Shown here: piece after piece, positions 56,344 through 64,000 of the stretch
Position numbering within the stretch: position 1 is the stretch's first letter
Layout of the letters: each line of letters opens with the position of its first letter
DNA from: JBGPEQ01 sp050180895
Lineage (GTDB): Bacteria > Pseudomonadota > Alphaproteobacteria > Dongiales > Dongiaceae
Direction of reading: 5' to 3'
NCBI GenBank assembly: GCA_050180895.1
Contig: JBFXDS010000014.1
Location: forward strand, 1 to 64,000
Length of the DNA: 64,000 nucleotides
Program-made: the position numbers and the translations under genes
The notes under the pieces: model-generated
Seen by the model: the letters and a program-made list of their open reading frames with translations, nothing else
Told to the model about the DNA's origin: nothing
Databases searched by the model: none

Positions 56344-57588
56344 ATGCTCGCCCCCGTCGAACGGATGATCGCGCTGCGCTATCTGCGCTCGCGGCGGACC
56401 GAAGGGTTCATCTCCGTCATCGCCGGCTTCTCCCTGCTGGGCGTCTGCGTCGCGGTGGCGACCCTGATCATCGTGCTCGCCGTCATGAACGGGTTCCGCC
56501 AGGAGGTGCTGAACCGGCTGGTCGGCATCAACGGGCATATGAGCCTGTCGGCGGGCGGCGTCGGGCTGCAGGCGTTCGACGACATCGCCGCGCAAGTGCG
56601 GCAGGTCCCCGGCGTCGTGGCCGTCTATCCGACCGTCGACGGCAACGTCATGGCGACGGCGACGCGCTACGCCGCCGGTGCGCAGGTCCATTCCGTCCGA
56701 GCGGAAGACCTGGCGGATGTGCCGCTCGTGGCCGGCAACATCCGCAGCGGCGGCCTCGACGCGTTCGGCGGCGTTCATGTCGTCGCCCTCGGCGCGCGCC
56801 TGGCGGAGCGGCTGCATGTCGGCGTCGGCGACACAGTGACGCTGATCCAGCCGCAGAGCAGCTGCACCATCCTGGGCTGCATCCCGCGCTCGAAAACCTA
56901 TGACGTGGTCGCCCTCTTCGAGGTCGGCATGTCCTTCTACGACGAGCGCGTCATCTACATGCCGCTCGAGGCCGGCCAGCTGTTCTTCCGGGCCAAGGGC
57001 GCGGCGACGGCGCTCGTCATCATGGTCGAGGATCCCGATGACGCCTTCGCCATCGGCCGCGACGTCTTCCGCGCCACCGGATCGCGATACCGCATCACCG
57101 ACTGGCAGCAGCAATATGCCGGCTATTTCGCCTGGCTCGACGTGCAGCGGAACGTCCTCGCGCTGGTGCTCGCCCTGATCATGGTCGTCGCCGCGCTCAA
57201 CGTCATCTCCGGCCAGGTGCTGCTGGTGCGCGACAAGACCCGCGAGATCGCCATCCTCCGCACCATGGGCGCCACGCGCGGCGCGATCCTGCGCATATTC
57301 CTCCTGAGCGGCGTCGGTGTCGGCGTCGTCGGTACCGCGCTGGGCGTCGTGCTGGCGATCCTCATCTCCGAGAATCTCGAGGCGATCCGGCAGTGGCTGC
57401 AGGCCAGCTTCGACATCGTGCTGTTTCCGCAGGACGTCTATTTCCTGAAGGAGCTGCCGGTGCGGCTGACGCCCGGCGCCGTGATCGGCGTCGTCCTCTT
57501 CTCGCTGGCGCTCTCGTTCCTGGCCACCAGCTACTCGGCCTGGCGCGGCGCCCGGCTCGATCCGGTGGAGGCGCTGCGCTATGAGTGA
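56344..57588 (+). CDS. lolC: Lipoprotein-releasing system permease, first LolC/E-type subunit
   Basis: A 414-aa inner membrane permease with four transmembrane helices: one at the N-terminus (LLGVCVAVATLIIVLAVMNG), then a large periplasmic domain, and three at the C-terminus. Signatures are LIIVLAVMNGFRQEVLNRL, VISGQVLLVRDKTREIAILR and the closing ARLDPVEALRYE. With LolD it lifts mature lipoproteins off the inner membrane to LolA. It overlaps the second permease gene by eight bases. Which of the two is LolC and which LolE cannot be decided. Confidence 0.93.
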   Translation: MLAPVERMIALRYLRSRRTEGFISVIAGFSLLGVCVAVATLIIVLAVMNGFRQEVLNRLVGINGHMSLSAGGVGLQAFDDIAAQVRQVPGVVAVYPTVDGNVMATATRYAAGAQVHSVRAEDLADVPLVAGNIRSGGLDAFGGVHVVALGARLAERLHVGVGDTVTLIQPQSSCTILGCIPRSKTYDVVALFEVGMSFYDERVIYMPLEAGQLFFRAKGAATALVIMVEDPDDAFAIGRDVFRATGSRYRITDWQQQYAGYFAWLDVQRNVLALVLALIMVVAALNVISGQVLLVRDKTREIAILRTMGATRGAILRIFLLSGVGVGVVGTALGVVLAILISENLEAIRQWLQASFDIVLFPQDVYFLKELPVRLTPGAVIGVVLFSLALSFLATSYSAWRGARLDPVEALRYE

Positions 57589-58864
57589 GCCGATGCGCCC
57601 CGCAGGATCCGGCGCGTTCTGCGCCTTCGAGCGGCTGGTCGCCCTGCGCTACGTGCGGGCGCGCCGCCAGGGCCGCTCGTTGTCGTTCGCCGCCATGGTG
57701 TCGCTCATCGGCATCGGCGTCGGCGTCGGCGCGCTGATCATCGTCATGTCCGTGATGAACGGCATGCGCCACCAGGTGCTCTCGCACATCCTCGGGGTCG
57801 ATCCGCATGTCCGTGTCGAGCGCGTCGATGCCGCCCTGACGGATTACGGCAGCCTGGCGCAGAAGCTTCGGACCGTGGCCGGCGTCCGCCACGTCATGCC
57901 CGTGGTCGATGCCGACGTCATGGTGATCGCCGGCGGTCGCTCGCTGGGCGGAACCGTGCATGGCGTCGACATGGCGGACCTCCTGCGCAGCACCGCCGTC
58001 GGCCAGTCCATCATCGCTGGCGACCCGGGTGCTGCGGCGGGCATGGATGAGGCCGGCATCCTCATCGGCAGCCGGATGGCCTACAGCCTGGGCGTGGCAG
58101 TCGGCGACGAGCTCACGCTGGTGACGCCCGATCCCGAAGGGGCCGGCAGCGGCACGGTGCCGAAGAGCCAGGCGTTTCGCATCGCCGCTCTGTTCGGAGT
58201 CGACAACGAGAAGTACGATACCGGCATCGTGTTCATGCCGCTGGCGGCGGCGCAGCGCTACTACGACATGCCCGGCGCGGTCAGCAGCCTGGATATCGCG
58301 GTCGCCGACCCGGAGAACGTGGCGGCCGTCAAGGCGGCCATCCTCGCCGCCATTCCCGACGGCTACCGCGTGCGCGACTGGCAGGACCTGAATGCGGCGT
58401 TCGTGTCGGCCCTGAAGGTCGAGCGCATCGTCACCTTCATCCTGCTGGCCCTCATCGTCCTGGTCGCGGCCTTCAACATCGTCTCCGGCCAGGTGATGCT
58501 GGTGAAGGACAAGGGCCGGGAGATCGCCATCCTCCGCACCATGGGGGCGACGCGGCCGTCGATCCTGCGCATCTTCTTCCTGAGCGGGGCGGGGACCGGG
58601 GTGCTGGGAACGCTGCTCGGCGTCGCCGTCGGCCTCGCCGTGTCCGCCAGCATCGAGTCGATCGGCGGCTGGCTCTCCCGGGCCACGAGCGGCCTGCCGT
58701 TTCCGGCCCTGTTCGACTTCCTGTCGCGGCTGCCCGCCATCGTCGACTATGAGGATGTCGCGATCGTCGTCGTCATCGCGCTCGCCCTGTCCTTCGCGGC
58801 GACCTTCTACCCGGCCTGGCGCGCCGCCCGGCTCGATCCTGTGGAGGCCCTGCGCTATGAATGA
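57581..58864 (+). CDS. lolE: Lipoprotein-releasing system permease, second LolC/E-type subunit
   Basis: A 427-aa paralogue of the preceding permease with the same layout: N-terminal helix with GVGALIIVMSVMNGMRHQVL, a periplasmic domain, NIVSGQVMLVKDKGREIAIL and three C-terminal helices, again ending ARLDPVEALRYE. It probably forms a heterodimer with the first permease. The overlap with lolD is also eight bases and nearly identical in sequence to the overlap in front, pointing to a tandem duplication. Confidence 0.93.
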   Translation: MSEPMRPAGSGAFCAFERLVALRYVRARRQGRSLSFAAMVSLIGIGVGVGALIIVMSVMNGMRHQVLSHILGVDPHVRVERVDAALTDYGSLAQKLRTVAGVRHVMPVVDADVMVIAGGRSLGGTVHGVDMADLLRSTAVGQSIIAGDPGAAAGMDEAGILIGSRMAYSLGVAVGDELTLVTPDPEGAGSGTVPKSQAFRIAALFGVDNEKYDTGIVFMPLAAAQRYYDMPGAVSSLDIAVADPENVAAVKAAILAAIPDGYRVRDWQDLNAAFVSALKVERIVTFILLALIVLVAAFNIVSGQVMLVKDKGREIAILRTMGATRPSILRIFFLSGAGTGVLGTLLGVAVGLAVSASIESIGGWLSRATSGLPFPALFDFLSRLPAIVDYEDVAIVVVIALALSFAATFYPAWRAARLDPVEALRYE

Positions 58865-59546
58865 CCGCGGCGGCGACGTGCTCGTCCTGGAACAGGTGCG
58901 GCGCAGCTTCAGCCAGGGCGCGGCCAAGCTGGAGGTCCTGCGCGGCGTCAGCCTCGGGGTGAAGCGCGGCGAGCTCGTGGCGCTGGTCGGTCCGTCCGGC
59001 TGCGGCAAGTCGACGCTGCTGCACATCGCCGGCCTGCTCGAGCGCGCCGACGGCGGCGAGGTCCGGATCGGCGGCCAGAACGGCGCCGCGCTGTCGGACG
59101 ACCAGCGCTCCGCCCTGCGCCGGGATAGGATGGGATTCGTCTACCAGTACCATCACCTGTTGCGGGAGTTCTCCGCGTTGGAGAACGTCATGGTGCCGCA
59201 GATGATCGCCGGCCGCGCCCGGGGCGACGCCCGGGCCAGGGCCGAGGAGCTGCTCGGCCTCGTCGGCCTGGCCAAGCGCGCGACACATCGGCCGGCCGAG
59301 CTCTCCGGCGGCGAGCAGCAGCGCGTCGCCATTGCCCGCGCCCTGGCCAACCGGCCGCAGCTGCTGCTGGCCGACGAGCCGACCGGCAACCTCGACGAGC
59401 ACACCGCCGACGAAGTCTTCGGCCTGCTGCTGCGCCTGGTGCGCGAGGCCGGGCTGGGGGCCCTCATCGCCACCCACAACACCGCGCTCGCCGCCCGCAT
59501 GGACCGGCGGCTGACCCTCCACGAGGGGATCGTCCAGGCGCTGTAA
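58857..59546 (+). CDS. lolD: Lipoprotein-releasing system ATP-binding protein
   Basis: A 229-aa ABC ATPase that powers lipoprotein release by the two LolC/E-type permeases. Walker A is GPSGCGKSTLLHIAG, the signature is LSGGEQQRVAIARAL and Walker B is LLLADEPTGNLD, followed by the H-loop ATHN. The Q-loop region VYQYHHLLREFSALENVMVP contains the FQ.H.L...T..ENV pattern of the MacB/LolD group. Confidence 0.96.
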   Translation: MNDRGGDVLVLEQVRRSFSQGAAKLEVLRGVSLGVKRGELVALVGPSGCGKSTLLHIAGLLERADGGEVRIGGQNGAALSDDQRSALRRDRMGFVYQYHHLLREFSALENVMVPQMIAGRARGDARARAEELLGLVGLAKRATHRPAELSGGEQQRVAIARALANRPQLLLADEPTGNLDEHTADEVFGLLLRLVREAGLGALIATHNTALAARMDRRLTLHEGIVQAL

Positions 59547-59627
59547 ATCGGCGCCGACAGGCGTAGAATTCAGGACGAAACGGGTGCCGTCCGCGGGCGG
59601 GCCCGGTGATCAGTGCGGAGAACCGCC

Positions 59628-60062
59628 ATGAAGGTTGAAGACATCCTCAATGCCAAGGGCCGCCGCGTCGCCACCCTGCGGCCTGAAGCGGCCATCGACA
59701 CCGTCATCCGCCGCCTGCGGCTCGACCGCATCGGCGCCGTCGTGATCAGCAGCGACGGCAGCACCATCGACGGCATCCTGTCGGAGCGCGACATCGTCTA
59801 CGGTCTGGTCGAGCACGGCGCCGGCCTGCTGTCGATGACGGCCGCCGACGTGATGACGCACGAGGTCGTCACCTGCCGGCCGCAGGACAGCATCAAGGAC
59901 GTCATGCTCAAGATGACCCACCGGCGCATCCGCCACGTGCCGGTGCTGGAGCGCGGCGAGCTGGCCGGCATCGTCAGCATCGGCGACATGGTCAAGCATC
60001 GCCTGGAGGAGGTGGAGCTGGAGGCCACGGTGCTGCGCGAGGCTTATATCGCCGCGCACTGA
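59628..60062 (+). CDS. CBS-pair domain protein
   Basis: A 144-aa protein made of two CBS motifs: residues about 8-60 (TVIRRLRLDRIGAVVISSDG, then GILSERDIVYGLVEHG) and about 75-130 (DVMTHEVVTCRPQDSIKDVM, then IRHVPVLERGELAGIVSIGD). Such pairs bind adenine nucleotides and act as sensors, but the partner is unknown. ATG 59628 was chosen over GTG 59613 because it starts directly at the domain and has GGAG upstream. Confidence 0.88.
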   Translation: MKVEDILNAKGRRVATLRPEAAIDTVIRRLRLDRIGAVVISSDGSTIDGILSERDIVYGLVEHGAGLLSMTAADVMTHEVVTCRPQDSIKDVMLKMTHRRIRHVPVLERGELAGIVSIGDMVKHRLEEVELEATVLREAYIAAH

Positions 60063-60086
60063 CCGTTAGAGGCTAGGCGACCGATC

Positions 60087-63000
60087 ATGCGCTGCCCGGG
60101 CTGCGCCGCGGACAATCGTGACGGTCGCCGCTTCTGCAACCGGTGCGGCGCGGCCCTGCCGCGCGCATGCGCGGCCTGCGGCTTTGTCAACGAGCCGGAC
60201 GATCGGTTCTGCGGCGGTTGCGGCGCCGCTCTTGCCGATCCGCCGCCGGCCGCGGCGCGCGCCGCGCCCGTCGACACGGCGGGCGAGCGTCGCCAGGTCA
60301 CGGTGCTGTTCGCCGACCTCACGGGCTTCACGCGCATGACCAGCGATCTTGGCGCCGAAGCGACGCACCGGTTGCTCAACCGCTATCTGTCGAGGCTCGA
60401 CGAGCTGGTCGGCGGCTACGACGGCAGCGTCGAGTATATCGGCGACGCGGTGATGGCGCTGTTCGGGGCGCCGCTGGCGCATGACGACGATCCGCTGCGG
60501 GCCGCGCGCGCCGCCGGCGACATGCATGCGGCGATGGCCGCGCTGAGCGCCGAGCTCGGGCGCCAGCTCCAGGTCCATATCGGCATCGCCAGCGGCGAAG
60601 TGGTGGCCGCCGGCCTCGGTCGCGACGGGAAGACGAAATACACGGTCATCGGCGAGTCCGTGAACCTCGCGTCGCGCCTCAACGATATCGCCGCGCCGGG
60701 CGAGACGCTGATCTCCGATCCGGTACGGCGGGCGATCGGGCATCGGGTCCGCTGCGAGCCCGCCGGAGAGGTCGCGGTGAAGGGCTTCGACCAGCCGATC
60801 CGCGTCTGGCGCATCGCCGCCAATGTCGACGCCGAAAGCCCGCAGTTCGACGCGCCCCTCGTCGGGCGCCAGGCCGAACTCCGCCAGTTCGCGGGCATTC
60901 TCGACGCCTGCCGCGAGACGCGGAGCGGACAGACCGTGCTGCTGCGCGGCGAGGCCGGCATCGGCAAGACGCGGCTGGCGGCCGAGTTTGCGGCGCAGGC
61001 CGCGGCGCGCGGCTTTTCCTGCCACAAGGGCCTCGTGCTCGATTTCGGCGCCGGCAAGGGCCAGGACGCCATCGGCGCCCTGGCGCGTAGCCTGCTCGGC
61101 ATCTCGCTGGGCACCGCCAAGAATATCCGCGCCCGCCAGGCCGACGCCGCCGTCGCCGACGGCCTCGTCGAGCTCGACCAGCGGGTCTTCCTCAACGATC
61201 TGCTCGACCTGCCGCAGCCGATCGAGCAGCGCGCCCTGTTCGATGCCATGGATGGGACCGTGCGCCAGCGCGGCCGCGAGGCCGTCCTGGCTTCGCTGGT
61301 CCGGCGCAGCGCGGCGCGCACGCCGCTCCTGCTGCTGGTGGAGGACATCCATTGGGCGGATGCGCCGACGCTGGCGATGGCGGCCGCGCTCGCCCGCACC
61401 GCCGGCGACAGCGCCGCGGTTCTGGCGCTTACCAGCCGCATCGACGGCGATCCGGCCGACGCCGCCTGGCGCGCGCAGGCCGGCAACGGCGCCCTGACCA
61501 TCATCGATCTCGGGCCTCTGCGCGCCCAGGACGCGCAGGCGCTGGCCGCGGGCTTCGTGGTCCAGGATGCGGGCCTGATCGCCAACTGCATCGCGCGCGC
61601 CGAAGGCAACCCGCTGTTCCTCGAGCAGTTGCTCCGCAACAGCGAGGAAAGCGCCGGGGCCGCGATGCCGGGGTCCATCCAGAGCCTCGTGCTCGCCCGC
61701 ATGGACCGCCTCGGTCCCGCGGACAAGCAGGCGTTGCAGGCCGCGGCCGTCATCGGTCAACGCTTCACGCTGGAAGCCCTGCGTGCCGTCGTCGCCGACG
61801 AGCGCTACGATGCGGCGGCGCTCCGGCGGCACCGCCTGATCCGGCCCGAGACCGACGGCTTCCTCTTCTCCCATGCCCTGATCCGCGACGGGGTCTACGG
61901 CTCGCTTCTCTCGGACGCCCGCTGCGAACTGCATCGCCGCGCGGCGGCGTACTTCGCGCCGCGCGACGCCGTCCTGCACGCGCAGCATCTCGACCTGGCC
62001 GAGGACCCGGCCGCGCCCGCGGCCTATCTCGCCGCGGCGCGCGCGCAGGCGACCGGATACAACAACGAGCGCGCACTGCAGCTCGCCGAGCGCGGCCTCG
62101 CCCTGGCGCGGCAGGACGCCGACACATGCGCCCTGTCGCTTCTTCAAGGAGAATTGCTGCAGGACCTCGGCGATACGGCCGCGGCGCTGGACGCCTATCG
62201 CCGGGCGCGCGATGTCGCCGCGGCCGAGGGCGAGCGTTGCGCGTCGCTGATCGGCCTCGCCGCCTGCCTGCATGTGACCGACCGGTACGACGAGGCCCTG
62301 GCGGCGCTGGACGAGGCGGAGTCGATCGCCGATGCCGCCGGCCTTGGTCATGAACGCGCCCGTCTCCACCATCTGCGCGGCAACATCCACTTTCCGCGCG
62401 GCCGGATCGCGGATTGCCTGCGCGCCCACCAGACGGCGCTGCGCTATGCGCGCGAGGTCGGCTCGCCGGAGGCGGAGGCGCGCGCGCTCGGCGGGCTCGG
62501 CGATGCCGCCTACATTCAGGGGCGCTTCCTCACCGCCTACGCGCATTTCGCGCATTGCGTCGAGGTGGCCCGGCGCCATGGGCTGGGGCGCATCGAGGTC
62601 GCCAACCTCAACATGGCCGCCATCACCCGCCTCCATACGCTGGACCTGGCCGCGAGCCGCTCCGACTGCGTGCAGGCGATCGAGGCCGCGGCCCGCGTCG
62701 GGTCCAGGCGGGCGGAGATGATCGCCCATCATTGCCTGTATTTCCTGCTGTTCATCGCCGACGACCTAACCGCCGCCATGCAGGCCGCGCAGCGCGCCCT
62801 CGACCTGGCGCGTCAGATCGGCGCGCCGCGCTTCGAGGCCGAGAGCCTGGTCCTCATGGCTCAGGCGGAGCAGGCGAGGGGCCATGCGGCCGAGGCGGAG
62901 CCGCTGGCCCGCCGGGCGCTGGACATCAGCCGCGAGACCGGCATGCGCTACATGGGGCCGATGATCCTGGGGGTGTTCGCCGGAATCAGCGGCGATCCCG

Positions 63001-63344
63001 AGGCGCGCGCGCAGGCGCTCGCCGAGGCGGAATCGCTTCTCGCCGATGGGGCGGTCAGCCACAACTATCTGTGGTTCTACCCGGATGCGGCCGAGAGCGC
63101 GCTCGAGCGCGGCGAATGGGAGCGGGCCGCGCGCTATGCGGACGCTCTGGAGGACTATGTGCGGCCGGAGCCGACTCCCTACACCGATTTCCACATCGCC
63201 CGCATCCGCGCGCTGGCCGCGGCCGGCGCTGGCCACCGTGACGAGCCGGTTCATGCGGCGCTGCGGCGGCTCCGCGAGCAGGCGCGGCAGATCGGCTATG
63301 CGCGGGCGCTGCCTCCGCTCGATCGCGCGCTGGCGGAATGGTAG
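60087..63344 (+). CDS. Class III nucleotide cyclase-AAA-TPR protein with N-terminal zinc ribbons
   Basis: A 1085-aa multidomain protein. Residues 1-50 hold two zinc ribbons (CPGCAADNRDGRRFCNRCG and CAACGFVNEPDDRFCGGCG). A class III cyclase domain spans about 70-250, with metal Asp in TVLFADLTGFTRM and YIGDAVMALFG and transition-state Asn/Arg in VNLASRLND. The Lys that normally precedes YIGD or FIGD and selects the purine is missing (GSVEYIGD). An AAA-type ATPase follows from about 255 (Walker A GEAGIGKTRLAAE, Walker B LLLLVEDIHWADAP), then a long TPR-like helical region to the end. Family members are sensory cyclase/STAND hybrids. No signal or membrane segment is seen, so it is cytoplasmic; whether it makes cAMP is uncertain. 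Confidence 0.88.
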   Translation: MRCPGCAADNRDGRRFCNRCGAALPRACAACGFVNEPDDRFCGGCGAALADPPPAAARAAPVDTAGERRQVTVLFADLTGFTRMTSDLGAEATHRLLNRYLSRLDELVGGYDGSVEYIGDAVMALFGAPLAHDDDPLRAARAAGDMHAAMAALSAELGRQLQVHIGIASGEVVAAGLGRDGKTKYTVIGESVNLASRLNDIAAPGETLISDPVRRAIGHRVRCEPAGEVAVKGFDQPIRVWRIAANVDAESPQFDAPLVGRQAELRQFAGILDACRETRSGQTVLLRGEAGIGKTRLAAEFAAQAAARGFSCHKGLVLDFGAGKGQDAIGALARSLLGISLGTAKNIRARQADAAVADGLVELDQRVFLNDLLDLPQPIEQRALFDAMDGTVRQRGREAVLASLVRRSAARTPLLLLVEDIHWADAPTLAMAAALARTAGDSAAVLALTSRIDGDPADAAWRAQAGNGALTIIDLGPLRAQDAQALAAGFVVQDAGLIANCIARAEGNPLFLEQLLRNSEESAGAAMPGSIQSLVLARMDRLGPADKQALQAAAVIGQRFTLEALRAVVADERYDAAALRRHRLIRPETDGFLFSHALIRDGVYGSLLSDARCELHRRAAAYFAPRDAVLHAQHLDLAEDPAAPAAYLAAARAQATGYNNERALQLAERGLALARQDADTCALSLLQGELLQDLGDTAAALDAYRRARDVAAAEGERCASLIGLAACLHVTDRYDEALAALDEAESIADAAGLGHERARLHHLRGNIHFPRGRIADCLRAHQTALRYAREVGSPEAEARALGGLGDAAYIQGRFLTAYAHFAHCVEVARRHGLGRIEVANLNMAAITRLHTLDLAASRSDCVQAIEAAARVGSRRAEMIAHHCLYFLLFIADDLTAAMQAAQRALDLARQIGAPRFEAESLVLMAQAEQARGHAAEAEPLARRALDISRETGMRYMGPMILGVFAGISGDPEARAQALAEAESLLADGAVSHNYLWFYPDAAESALERGEWERAARYADALEDYVRPEPTPYTDFHIARIRALAAAGAGHRDEPVHAALRRLREQARQIGYARALPPLDRALAEW

Positions 63345-63426
63345 GGCTGCGCGCGAAACGTCCTGACTCCGCGGCCCGCCTGTGGAATCCTTGCGCCGGG
63401 CCGACGATTCGCCCGCCGGGAGCCCC

Positions 63427-64000
63427 ATGCCGTACGCCGATTTCGTCCATCTGCACGTCCATTCTGCCTATTCGCTGTCGGAAGGCGCCATCAAGCTGAA
63501 GCAGCTGATCGGCCTCTGCCGGCAGCATGCCATGCCGGCCGTGGCGGTGACCGATACCGGCAACCTCTTCGGCGCGCTCGAGTTCGCGCTGGCCGCGCGG
63601 CAGGCCGGCGTGCAGCCGATCGTCGGCTGCCAGCTCGGCATCGCCCGCGAGGAGTCGGGCGGGGGCTTCAACGGCGCCAGCCGCCTCGGCCACAAGCCGC
63701 CGCCCGACCAGCTTGTCCTGCTTGCGCAGAGCGAGGCCGGTTACCGCAACCTCCTGACGCTGTCGAGCCGCGCCTATCTCGATGGCGAGCCCGGCGAGGC
63801 GCCGCAGGTTCCGCTCTCGGCCCTCGAGGGCCATGGCGACGGCCTGCTGGCGCTGACCGGCGGCCCGGCCGGAACCGTCGGCCGCCTCCTCGCCGACGGC
63901 CAGGACGAGGCGGCCGAGGCCAGCCTGCAGCGCCTGAAGGCGCTGTTCCCCGGCCGCCTCTATGTCGAGCTGATGCGCCATGGGCTGCCGATGGAGGCGC
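63427..64000 (+). CDS. dnaE: DNA polymerase III subunit alpha, 5' part (cut by window end)
   Basis: The first 191 codons of the replicative polymerase subunit. The PHP domain is clear: YADFVHLHVHSAYSLSEGAI, then AVAVTDTGNLFGALEFALAA and GVQPIVGCQL. Intact His residues in HLHVHS fit either a metal-binding or a structural PHP domain. The polymerase active site lies beyond the window. Position behind the lolCDE locus is the usual alphaproteobacterial order. The ATG at 63427 follows GGGAGCCCC. Confidence 0.94.
   Translation, partial: MPYADFVHLHVHSAYSLSEGAIKLKQLIGLCRQHAMPAVAVTDTGNLFGALEFALAARQAGVQPIVGCQLGIAREESGGGFNGASRLGHKPPPDQLVLLAQSEAGYRNLLTLSSRAYLDGEPGEAPQVPLSALEGHGDGLLALTGGPAGTVGRLLADGQDEAAEASLQRLKALFPGRLYVELMRHGLPMEA

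Noticed and set aside
63427..64000. TDTGNLFG in the DnaE PHP domain as an unusual substitution
   Set aside because: This form is common in alphaproteobacterial DnaE as far as I recall, so it is not notable.

Overview
The window is a high-GC chromosomal segment of an alphaproteobacterium, most likely a member of the Rhodospirillales or a relative. The evidence is gene order and protein family type: tig-clpP-clpX-lon-hup runs into a complete 14-gene nuo operon, followed by birA-coaX-rnj-mce-DUF1467 and then proS-lolCE-lolD-CBS-cyclase-dnaE. Almost all of it is chromosomal housekeeping DNA with tight, often translationally coupled gene junctions. No rRNA, integrase, transposase or CRISPR array was seen.

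Layout. 1-1.35 kb: repeat-rich intergenic DNA around a lone C39/papain-like cysteine protease gene. 1.35-2.56 kb: LuxR-type regulator. 2.6-5.6 kb: an AT-richer island with three genes of unknown role, namely a two-gene operon (a 457-aa soluble protein and a 227-aa membrane protein with an acidic tail) and a divergent Tat-like exported protein with an amidohydrolase-like fold but no metal ligands. 5.7-8.5 kb: parE, a large inverted repeat and a YciA-type thioesterase. 8.6-12.8 kb: small lipoprotein, SleB-type wall hydrolase, FG-GAP protein and a degenerate zincin-like protein. 13.0-15.1 kb: glnB-glnA behind a sigma-54 promoter. 15.3-20.1 kb: beta-barrel outer membrane protein, a gluconate-2-dehydrogenase-like GMC oxidoreductase pair and an aminotransferase. 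20.3-27.0 kb: YqhA family protein, orphan Imm11-like immunity protein, AHSA1-like protein, AbrB/PIN toxin-antitoxin pair, tRNA-His, SnoaL-like protein, Sel1/SPOR protein and bifunctional NAD(P)HX repair enzyme. 27.2-34.7 kb: tRNA-Leu, tig, clpP, clpX, lon and hup, then tRNA-Val and tRNA-Asp. 34.9-49.3 kb: nuoA to nuoN. 49.3-53.9 kb: birA, coaX, rnj, methylmalonyl-CoA epimerase, DUF1467 and tag. 53.9-54.8 kb: an AT-richer gap with a possible 51-aa gene on the minus strand, then a small exported protein. 54.9-64.0 kb: proS, two tandem LolC/E-type permeases, lolD, a CBS protein, a large class III cyclase/AAA/TPR protein and the 5' part of dnaE, cut by the window end.

Functionally, the protein quality-control genes (trigger factor, ClpXP, Lon) carry heat-shock-type promoter candidates, glnB-glnA is under nitrogen control, nuo supplies respiratory complex I, and lolCDE exports lipoproteins. 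At least five copies of a palindromic dispersed element lie between genes, including one inside the nuo operon and one between glnB and glnA. The best candidates for something undescribed are the AT-richer island at 2.6-5.6 kb, the catalytically degenerate proteins (amidohydrolase-like, zincin-like, cyclase lacking its purine-selecting Lys) and the 51-aa ORF with its own terminator near 54 kb.
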